Positions 1 to 6,656 of a DNA stretch of 15,993 nucleotides are shown here, one piece after another. Numbering within the stretch: the first letter of the stretch is position 1; every line of letters begins with the position of its first letter. Source of the DNA: Anaerolineales bacterium UBA5069. GTDB lineage: Bacteria; Chloroflexota; Anaerolineae; Caldilineales; Caldilineaceae. Location of the stretch: NCBI GenBank assembly GCA_002415895.1, contig DIAV01000179.1:1-15993 (forward strand). Direction: 5' to 3'. Below the pieces are notes generated by a model that did no database searches, had not been told where the DNA came from, and was given only the letters and a program-made list of their open reading frames with translations. The position numbers and the translations under genes were made by a program.

Positions 1-2
1 GG

Positions 3-3000
3 CCGTCGGCCAGCCCGTTGGATGCGCTGCCGGAGGGCAGCGCGTTGCAAGGCACGCTTGCGGGCGTCGTCGGCAGCCGCGATGACGGCTCCGGCGTAGC
101 CGGGGCCGCTCAGGCGCTGGCTTCAGCAAGCACGTCGATCCAGCCGGCAGCGCTGGTCGGCCAGTTGGACGCCGCTCTGGCCGCTGTGCAGCCTGGCGCA
201 AGCGGCAGTGCAACACCGGGCGCCGAAGCGCTGGCGGGGTTGCACGTTGCTGTTGCAACGCTGCCCACTGATCCAGCAGCGCTTACCGCACCGTTGCGCG
301 GGCGGCTGGATACAATCGGCAACCTGTTGGGCGCGAGCGCGCTGGGCGCGCTCTCATCCGCCATTCAGGGGCTCGACGCATTGCCCACACAAGGAAGTAC
401 GCAACCAGCCGCACTGCTTGCCAGCGTGGGATTTGCCGCGCTGGACACTGTGCTCAGCGAAGGCCCGTTGCGCGATCTGGGCCGCCTTCGTGACGCGTTC
501 AGTGTGCTCGCCGACACGCTCACAGGCACCGATGTGGCCACCGCGCCGGACGCGCTGCGTGATCGCGTGCTCCAATTGCTGACGGATCGCGCCCAGGCGC
601 TGGCTACGGAACTCTTCGGACAGCGCGAGCCACCTGCCGCCGCGCTGGTTACGGCGCTCGATGGCGCGCTCTCCACCGCGCGCGCCGCCGCTGTACAAAG
701 CGCCGTTGATGCGCTGCGTGCGGCTTATGACGCCTTGCGCACCGATTGGGCCGCTGGCGCACCTTCCTCCGGCGCGCGCAGCGCCGCCGCGGCAACTGCC
801 CACAGCGCACTGGTGCAGACGCTCGATGAGATGGCCACAGCGATGGAGGGCGCGCTGCGGCTGCCTGCCGCCTCGTCCAGCACACTGGCCGCCTGGCTGA
901 GCGAACTCTTTGGCCGTCTCGAGGTCATGGAAATTGTTGATTTAACCGATCTCGGTGATCAGATTACCCGTGCGCTTGCGCCGCTGCAGAGTGCCCTTGC
1001 CGGCCTGCGCCTGGACCGCGCACACGCGCTTCTGGAGGAGGGTACGGCGCATCTCGTCTCTCTGCTCAGCAGCCTGGATGTGGGCGCGCTGCGTGCATCA
1101 CTCGACGCGGCCACCGCACCGCTGCGCAGCGCCGCGGGCGGGCTGCAAGCGGCGCTCTTCGACACCGTGGGCGTCGTGCGCAGCGCACTCAATGATGTGC
1201 TGGCGGCGCTGCGCAGCCTTACCACGACGCTGGGCGAGACAGACTCCAGCGGCCAGTTTCACTTTCATGTGCAGCGTGAGATTGAAAGCTTCTTTGCCGG
1301 TGTGCGCAACGCGCTCGATAGCGTGCTGCGTCCCGCACTTGAGGAGTTCCGCGCACGAATCGAAACAACGACGGGCGCTGTCACCACTGCGCTGAACCAG
1401 GCGCGCGACGCGATCGACGGTGTCAAGGCGCAAGTACAGCAGGCGCTGCAATCGGCGGTCGAGACGCTGCGCGGGCTTGATTTGCCTGCACGCCTCGCCG
1501 CTGCACGCGCCCAGTTGGAGACAATGCTGGGCGCGCTGGATGACATTACATTTGATGTGGTCGTCAACCCGGTTGTCGCGCAGATCGAGGAGATGCGCGA
1601 CCGGTTGCGCCAAATCGACGTGTCGCGCCTTAATGATCTGCTGCGCAGCGCGCTGCGCACAGCCGTGCAGGTGGTGACAGGCATCGACTTCACAGCGATG
1701 ATCCGCGAGCCGCTTCTGAGCGAATTCGACACACTGCTCGAAGTTCCTGCGGGGGCGATTGACGCTGTCGGCGCGCGCGCCGACAGCGCCTTGGCGCGCA
1801 TCAACGTGCTATCGCCGGAGAGCGTTTTGCAGCCGCTCACGGATCTCTTTGCACCCGTTGCGCAGGCGCTGGATGGACTGCAACTGGGCGCACTCACCGC
1901 GCCGCTGACTGCATGGCACACGGGCGCGGGCGCACAGTTGGATGCACTCATGCCCGCCGCCCTGCTCCAGCCTTTTGTTGATGGCTACACAGATCTCACA
2001 CGCCTGCTGGCCTCCGTAAGCGCGTCGTCTCTGGCCGGATTGCTTGACACGCAAACCGCCGCGCTGCGCAGCGAGTTGGAGCGTGTGGATCCGGCGCGTT
2101 TGGCAGAAAATCTCTCTGGCGTTGTGGGCAAGGCCATCACCTATGTGGAGGGACTGGCCCCAGCCACGCTGCTTGCCCCGCTCACCCAGGAATACGCGCG
2201 CCTGGAGAGCGCCTTGGCCGCCGTGCGCCCCTCCGCACTGATTGCACCGGCAGGCCGTCTTTTTGATCTGTTGGCAACGCCGCTGGCCGCGCTCACGGAT
2301 GAGGACGCACAGCGTGTTGCCGCAGCCTTTGCGCCGCTGGTTGCCGCTCCCGCCTTTGTGGATGTCGCCGCCCAGGGGCGCGCTGCCGCCGCGGCGATCT
2401 CTGAAGCCCGAACTCGGCTGGAGCCGTTGGGCGTGGGCCACGCGATTGCGCAGGTCAAACCTGCCTATGACGCTGCCCTTGCCGCCATGCCCGCAAACGA
2501 CGCCGCAGCGCAGCCACTCGCCGCACTCAACCCGCTCCAGACTGCCGATCTGGCGCGTCTCAGCACCCGTTTCCAGGCGATTATGCAGCAGATGGAGAGC
2601 GCCTTTGCAGTCCCCCTGCCTGCCGACCTTGCCGCGCGCGGCGCAAGTCTCCAGCCAATCACACAGGCGCTTGCGCCGCTGTGGGTGCAAGGGACGCCCA
2701 CAGCGGACAAGTTGCGTGGCGCCGCGGCTGCACTCAATCCGGCGTCACTTGCTGCTGGCCTCGATGCTGCATTTGATGCAGCGCTTGAATCCTGGCACGC
2801 ACTCAACCCCGCGTCGCTTGCCACAACGCTAGACGCCGGCCACCAGCAAGTGCTGGCGGCACTCCACGCGCTGGACCCAACTGCGTTGGCTTCGACGCTC
2901 GGCAGCCTGGTGCCCGATCTGCTCACAGCGCTCAACGCTTTGGATCCACAAACCCTGGCCCATGAAGGGGCCGCGCTGGAAGACGAGATCCGCTCGCTTG

Positions 3001-3341
3001 CCGCCGGTTTGAACCCTGCTCCCATCATTGCCGCGCTGGATGGTGCAGCGCATGAGGTGCGTACGATCTTCGCCGCGCTGGAGCCGGGGGCGTTGCTGGC
3101 AGGCTTGCAGGAGCCGCTCGACGCCACCCGTGCCCTCGCCGCCATGTTTGATCCGGCAAGCTTTGCCGCCCTCCTGCAACCGATTGCAGACGAGATCGAG
3201 ACAACGCTCAGCGCAGTTGCAGTAGGCCCTTTGCTGGAGCCAATTGCGGCGCGCCTGCGCGCGCTGCGCGGCGAGATGGATGATGCGCTGGAGCGCACCG
3301 AAACCGCCTTTGATGCCATGCTGGCGGCCATTCCCCTGTAG
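3..3341 (+). CDS. Giant Ala/Leu-rich helical repeat protein, possible tape measure or scaffold (5' partial)
   Basis: The reading frame is open to the left edge. The first possible start, TTG at 18, has no Shine-Dalgarno site, so the gene very probably begins upstream. At least 1107 residues are visible, almost all Ala, Leu, Asp, Thr and Ser, with no signal peptide in view and no obvious membrane helix. Its most striking property is an exact 23-residue repeat. There are three units at residues 306-374, seven at 597-757 and eight at 905-1088 (numbered from the TTG). Each unit has a hydrophobic pair, usually Pro at position 4 (often Asn-Pro or Asp-Pro), then hydrophobic residues near positions 7, 11, 14-15, 18 and 22. 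This reads as one short amphipathic helix per unit, capped by proline. A long helical protein beside baseplate genes suggests a tape measure that sets tube length, or a scaffold or fibre. That role is inferred, and no enzymatic motif is seen. Confidence 0.85.
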   Translation, partial: PSASPLDALPEGSALQGTLAGVVGSRDDGSGVAGAAQALASASTSIQPAALVGQLDAALAAVQPGASGSATPGAEALAGLHVAVATLPTDPAALTAPLRGRLDTIGNLLGASALGALSSAIQGLDALPTQGSTQPAALLASVGFAALDTVLSEGPLRDLGRLRDAFSVLADTLTGTDVATAPDALRDRVLQLLTDRAQALATELFGQREPPAAALVTALDGALSTARAAAVQSAVDALRAAYDALRTDWAAGAPSSGARSAAAATAHSALVQTLDEMATAMEGALRLPAASSSTLAAWLSELFGRLEVMEIVDLTDLGDQITRALAPLQSALAGLRLDRAHALLEEGTAHLVSLLSSLDVGALRASLDAATAPLRSAAGGLQAALFDTVGVVRSALNDVLAALRSLTTTLGETDSSGQFHFHVQREIESFFAGVRNALDSVLRPALEEFRARIETTTGAVTTALNQARDAIDGVKAQVQQALQSAVETLRGLDLPARLAAARAQLETMLGALDDITFDVVVNPVVAQIEEMRDRLRQIDVSRLNDLLRSALRTAVQVVTGIDFTAMIREPLLSEFDTLLEVPAGAIDAVGARADSALARINVLSPESVLQPLTDLFAPVAQALDGLQLGALTAPLTAWHTGAGAQLDALMPAALLQPFVDGYTDLTRLLASVSASSLAGLLDTQTAALRSELERVDPARLAENLSGVVGKAITYVEGLAPATLLAPLTQEYARLESALAAVRPSALIAPAGRLFDLLATPLAALTDEDAQRVAAAFAPLVAAPAFVDVAAQGRAAAAAISEARTRLEPLGVGHAIAQVKPAYDAALAAMPANDAAAQPLAALNPLQTADLARLSTRFQAIMQQMESAFAVPLPADLAARGASLQPITQALAPLWVQGTPTADKLRGAAAALNPASLAAGLDAAFDAALESWHALNPASLATTLDAGHQQVLAALHALDPTALASTLGSLVPDLLTALNALDPQTLAHEGAALEDEIRSLAAGLNPAPIIAALDGAAHEVRTIFAALEPGALLAGLQEPLDATRALAAMFDPASFAALLQPIADEIETTLSAVAVGPLLEPIAARLRALRGEMDDALERTETAFDAMLAAIPL
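933..1139 (+). repeat. 23-residue coding repeats, N-terminal block (3 units)
   Basis: Three consecutive 69-nt units encode 23-residue segments that begin with Ile-Val-Asp, Gly-Leu-Arg and Ser-Leu-Asp. They share the spacing of hydrophobic residues with the later blocks but lack the proline at position 4. A fourth, weaker unit may follow directly. The repeat is visible in the protein and hardly at all in the DNA, so the duplication is old. Confidence 0.55.
1806..2288 (+). repeat. 23-residue coding repeats, central block (7 units)
   Basis: Seven back-to-back units of exactly 69 nt encode 23 residues each, with no insertion between them. Units open VLSPESVL, GLQLGALT, ALMPAALL, SVSASSLA, RVDPARLA, GLAPATLL and AVRPSALI. 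Proline sits at position 4 in five of the seven, and Leu, Ile or Val near positions 7-8. Each unit then reads as an amphipathic helix ending in Leu-Ala or a similar pair. Confidence 0.7.
2730..3281 (+). repeat. 23-residue coding repeats, C-terminal block (8 units)
   Basis: This is the clearest block: eight consecutive 23-residue units, opening ALNPASLA, ALNPASLA, ALDPTALA, ALDPQTLA, GLNPAPII, ALEPGALL, MFDPASFA and AVAVGPLL. The small-hydrophobic-Asn/Asp/Glu-Pro opening is kept in the first seven. The first two units share their first eight residues, so some duplication here is recent relative to the rest. The block ends 19 residues before the stop codon. Confidence 0.8.
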
Positions 3342-3389
3342 CACGGCGGCAGCCCGGCAATAAAACGCATTTTGGACAGTGCACGCCTC

Positions 3390-3394
3390 GGAGA
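3390..3394 (+). promoter_or_regulatory. Ribosome binding site that decides the PLD fusion start
   Basis: GGAGA lies 4-5 nt before GTG at 3399. The in-frame TTG at 3372 would lengthen the protein by nine residues, but no purine-rich site precedes it. This makes GTG 3399 the better start. Confidence 0.6.
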
Positions 3395-3398
3395 GATT

Positions 3399-6300
3399 GT
3401 GGCCCAGCCGCTTTTGATTCGTACACCCCTTCTAACGATTGCCCTGCCTGCGCCGCCCGCCGCGACACAGCCCGCAAGCGCGCTTGCCCTGCTGTTGCAG
3501 TACGAAAACCAAACACCCATGGCCGGGGCCGAGGTGGAGATTGTGCGCACAACCGGGCGCACACGCCACACCGCCGACGCTGCCGGCCGTATCCCACTCG
3601 ACACGCCGGTTGCTCCCGATGAAGTCATGCGTATCTTTCTGCTCTCCTTCCCCCAGAGCTTTCAACTGCCCGAACCACCGCCAAACCCCGATATCCCGAA
3701 GCCGCCTGCACCGCCCGACCTGCGCCCGCATACGCTTTGCCGCTTCGCCTTTGATTCATCATTTCCGCCCCCCGCGCTGCTCTCCCGCCTGGAGGCGCTG
3801 GTACGCGCCGCCGACCTTGCCGCACATGGCGGCGCCACGGTGCGCATTCGACTCTTCGGCCACACCGACAGCGCGGGCAGCGACGCCTACAACCTCTCGC
3901 TCTCCGAGCGGCGCGTTAACGTGGTGCTTGCATTGCTTGCCAACGATCACACGCTGCTCGACGCCGTGGCGGCGCAGGAGGGGTGGAACCTCGCCATCTA
4001 CCAGGCCATGCTGCGCGGGCTGGGCTGCAATCCGGGACCCATTGACGGCAACGATGGGCCAATGCTCCAGGAGGCAGTGCGCGCCTTCCAGGAGGAATAC
4101 AACCGCGATGTCTTTCACGTGCGCGCGGCCGCGCGCACGCTGCCGGATGTGAGCGAAGACGGGCAGCTTGGCGCCAATACCAAGGCCGCGCTGCGCGATG
4201 CTTACTGCGCGGCGGCGCCTCATCTGCCGAGTGACAGGCTGGCCGAGCCGCGCGCGGCCGGCTGCGGTGAGGCGCATCCTGTCTCCACTGTGGACTTCGA
4301 GAACCGGCGCACGGTAGCCGTCTTTGTGGACGCCAGCGAAGCGCTCAACCCCGACCCATGCGCCAACTATGCCGCCGTCGGTGAAAATGCAGCCGACCTA
4401 CGCGGCCCGGCCTTCCATGATTTTGCCTGGCTGCGCGGTACTGGTGACCTTGTGCACCTCAGCGCGCTTACCCATTTGGCCGACGATAGCCCCTGTCACT
4501 TCACAGTGCTGCGCAGCAACGGCCCGGCCCCTGTGCCCCCACCCGATTCGACCACAGCCGCGGAAAAACCCGCTGTCGGCCCCGTGCTGGCAACGCTGGA
4601 TGGAACCATCAAGCGCGGGGTGGCCTTTGCCCGCTGGAGCCCCGGCGCGGGGGAAGACCCTTTTAACCCGACGAACTGGCTGGTTGATCACACGGCGCGG
4701 CTTGAGATTGAAGGCGTCGATGACAATGAACTGCCGGCAGCCGATGACCCGGCCTCGCCCAATGCATTGCTCGCCGCCGACGCATTTCACCCGCCCCTGT
4801 TTCTTGTCGAGTCCGGCGATCACTGGACACTCTCAACGCCGCCCGGCCAGCGTCTCGATCGCGTCTTTTTTGAGGAGGCCGCCGACACCGACGCCATGCT
4901 GCTGCGCTCCGACGGCGCACTCCTGGGCTTCGCATTGACGGCAGGTCGGCTTACGCCCGACACGCCGGCAGGCAATACCCCTGTCTTCTCACTCGCCCTT
5001 GCCGAGCGCGCCGTCGAGTTTGCAGAAGTGGCCTTTGCACCACAAACCGCAACAACAGCACCAGGCGCGCCCCTCTTGAACCCTGCAATCTGGGAGACGT
5101 TCCTGCGCACCGCGACAAGCCCGCGCGCGCCCGTGCGGCTGGGCAACGCCGTACGCTTTTTGATTGATGGCGCCATCACCTATCGCGCCATGGTGGAAGC
5201 CATGCGCGCCGCCCAGAAAGACACCGACTACATTTACCTCCTGGGCTGGTCACTGGTGGACAACTTTCGCCTGATTCCTGGTGACAATGACTCGAGCATG
5301 ACCCGCCCGGACACCACCCCCGGCGGCGGCCCGGCAGTGCCCACGCCGCTGCTGGTGGCAGCCGCTGCCCGCGGTGTGCAAATCCGCGCCATGCTCTGGG
5401 ATCAACTCGGCACGACCAACACCGACGAAGTGGATCGCATCAACCGGCTGGCAACGGGTGCAGCCATTCTGGACAATGAGACGCTCATTGCCGGCGCGCA
5501 CCACCAGAAGGTATTGGTGGTGAAGGCGGGTGAAACGCTGGTGGCCTTCTGCGGCGGGCTGGATATTCACAATGACCGCTTGCTGCCCCTCAACACGGCG
5601 CATGGCGACCCGCAGCATGATGTGCACTGCCGGATTGAAGGGCCCGCCGCGCACGATCTTCTCCTCACCTTTATTGGTCGTTGGGATCATCACCCCGGCA
5701 GCGCTGCCCTGGATAGAAGCCGTGGGGCGTTGCTTGGGCGCACAACCCCGCCGCCGGGGGCCATTGCATCACCCGGCAGCGCCACCGCGAGCACCGGCCG
5801 GCCCTGCGGCGTGGTAATTGCGCGCACCTTCAACCCCGTTACACGCGGGACAACCGCAGTGCGCGAGCGCGACATCCAAACGCTGCTCACAATGGCGATT
5901 GCCCAGGCGCAGCGCTTCATCTATATGGAGGACCAGTACCTCATCCACCCCTTGGCAGCCACGCTGCTCAATCGCGCTGTGCGCCGGCTCGATCACCTGA
6001 CAATCCTCACAACGGCATCGGAGATTCTGGCCGGTTCGGGAGAATTGGGTTCGGGTGGCTTGCCCTGTGTCTGGCGTCTGCGGCTGAACTTCGTCAACCT
6101 GCTGATGGCAGGGCTCTCTGCCGCCAATCGCGCCAAGGTGCGTATCTTTGTGCTTGTGCGACCGCCCATTACCACGCCGCCCACCTTTGGGCTGCACACC
6201 TATGTGCATGCGAAGACGTGGGTCTTTGACGATGAACTGGCCGTGATTGGCTCGGCCAACTGCAACCGCCGCGGCTGGAGCCACGACAGCGAATTGAATG

Positions 6301-6551
6301 CCTTTATCTTTGACCAAGGCACGCCGCCTGTACCCACCTTTGCGCAAGGGCTACGCATGGCCCTTTGGGCTGAGCACCTCAATACCACGCCCGCGGCCGT
6401 AACAGATGGCGTGGCGAGCGCGGCCCTCTGGCTAACGCCACCTGCAGGCGCCAAGATCATGCGCTATGACCCCACCGCCAGCACGGACACGCTCTCTGCG
6501 CTGAGTTGCGCCATAGCGGTTCCCACGCTGATTGACCCATCCGGACCGTAG
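3399..6551 (+). CDS. OmpA-like / peptidoglycan-binding / phospholipase D fusion protein, candidate effector
   Basis: The predicted protein has 1050 residues. Residues 1-75 look like a beta-rich, Ig or carboxypeptidase-regulatory-like segment. Residues about 113-185 carry an OmpA C-terminal-type motif (GHTDSAGSDAYN then LSERR), the signature of non-covalent peptidoglycan binding. Residues about 203-266 resemble a second peptidoglycan-binding domain (LGCNPGPIDGNDG, AVRAFQ, then DGQLGANTKAAL). Residues 270-580 are unassigned. Residues about 582-1000 form a phospholipase D-type region with two HKD motifs: His702/Lys704 followed by GGLD, and His937/Lys939/Asp944 followed by GSAN at 951-954. PLD enzymes cleave phosphodiester bonds in phospholipids or nucleic acids through the two His residues. 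Motif 1 has Lys where Asp is usual. No signal peptide or membrane helix is apparent. Wall-binding plus lipid-cleaving modules next to an injection-system baseplate suggest an effector or an envelope-docking component; that role is inferred. The GTG start at 3399 is preferred for its Shine-Dalgarno site. Confidence 0.85.
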   Translation: MAQPLLIRTPLLTIALPAPPAATQPASALALLLQYENQTPMAGAEVEIVRTTGRTRHTADAAGRIPLDTPVAPDEVMRIFLLSFPQSFQLPEPPPNPDIPKPPAPPDLRPHTLCRFAFDSSFPPPALLSRLEALVRAADLAAHGGATVRIRLFGHTDSAGSDAYNLSLSERRVNVVLALLANDHTLLDAVAAQEGWNLAIYQAMLRGLGCNPGPIDGNDGPMLQEAVRAFQEEYNRDVFHVRAAARTLPDVSEDGQLGANTKAALRDAYCAAAPHLPSDRLAEPRAAGCGEAHPVSTVDFENRRTVAVFVDASEALNPDPCANYAAVGENAADLRGPAFHDFAWLRGTGDLVHLSALTHLADDSPCHFTVLRSNGPAPVPPPDSTTAAEKPAVGPVLATLDGTIKRGVAFARWSPGAGEDPFNPTNWLVDHTARLEIEGVDDNELPAADDPASPNALLAADAFHPPLFLVESGDHWTLSTPPGQRLDRVFFEEAADTDAMLLRSDGALLGFALTAGRLTPDTPAGNTPVFSLALAERAVEFAEVAFAPQTATTAPGAPLLNPAIWETFLRTATSPRAPVRLGNAVRFLIDGAITYRAMVEAMRAAQKDTDYIYLLGWSLVDNFRLIPGDNDSSMTRPDTTPGGGPAVPTPLLVAAAARGVQIRAMLWDQLGTTNTDEVDRINRLATGAAILDNETLIAGAHHQKVLVVKAGETLVAFCGGLDIHNDRLLPLNTAHGDPQHDVHCRIEGPAAHDLLLTFIGRWDHHPGSAALDRSRGALLGRTTPPPGAIASPGSATASTGRPCGVVIARTFNPVTRGTTAVRERDIQTLLTMAIAQAQRFIYMEDQYLIHPLAATLLNRAVRRLDHLTILTTASEILAGSGELGSGGLPCVWRLRLNFVNLLMAGLSAANRAKVRIFVLVRPPITTPPTFGLHTYVHAKTWVFDDELAVIGSANCNRRGWSHDSELNAFIFDQGTPPVPTFAQGLRMALWAEHLNTTPAAVTDGVASAALWLTPPAGAKIMRYDPTASTDTLSALSCAIAVPTLIDPSGP

Positions 6552-6556
6552 ATTTC

Positions 6557-6598
6557 GGGCCGTAACGCATTGCCCTGCTGTTTACGGGCCTCATGCGT
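6557..6598 (+). other. Imperfect inverted repeats in the largest intergenic gap
   Basis: GGGCCGTAA at 6557-6565 can pair with TTACGGGCC at 6582-6590, with one G:G mismatch. ACGCAT at 6565-6570 is an exact reverse complement of ATGCGT at 6593-6598, so a second pairing competes with the first. No T-run follows, so this does not look like an intrinsic terminator. It could be an mRNA structure at a processing or attenuation point, or chance in GC-rich DNA. Confidence 0.3.
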
Positions 6599-6614
6599 GA
6601 CCGGCTGTTATCCC

Positions 6615-6656
6615 GATTATCGTTCTGATTATCGTTCCGAATGTCACTCGAATGTC
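6615..6656 (+). repeat. Short phased direct repeats next to the start codon
   Basis: GATTATCGTTC occurs at 6615-6625 and exactly again at 6627-6637, a spacing of 12. CGAATGTC follows at 6638-6645 and 6649-6656, a spacing of 11. The last copy overlaps the ATG of the next gene. The near-helical spacing could suit a tandem binding site for a regulator. No clear -35/-10 pair is visible around it. Confidence 0.45.

Noticed and set aside
3372..3398. TTG at 3372 as the PLD fusion start
   Set aside because: No Shine-Dalgarno site precedes it, while GTG 3399 has GGAG at a good distance.
2465..3628. 387-codon open frame on the minus strand
   Set aside because: It lies wholly opposite the repeat protein and PLD gene and is Ala/Ser/Arg-rich, as expected from GC-rich third-position bias. 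The + strand frame has ordered protein repeats and recognisable motifs.
3439..4152. 237-codon frame on the + strand inside the PLD gene
   Set aside because: It is a shifted reading of the OmpA and peptidoglycan-binding region, rich in Arg, Pro and Ser, with no domain of its own.
6557..6598. Intrinsic terminator or pseudoknot between the PLD and 695-residue genes
   Set aside because: The stem has a mismatch and no T-run follows. A pseudoknot of the two pairings would need a two-base link across a nine-base-pair stem, which is not feasible.
6593..6628. 11-codon leader-like frame before the 695-residue gene
   Set aside because: It has no convincing ribosome site and no regulatory codon run, and very short frames like this are expected by chance.
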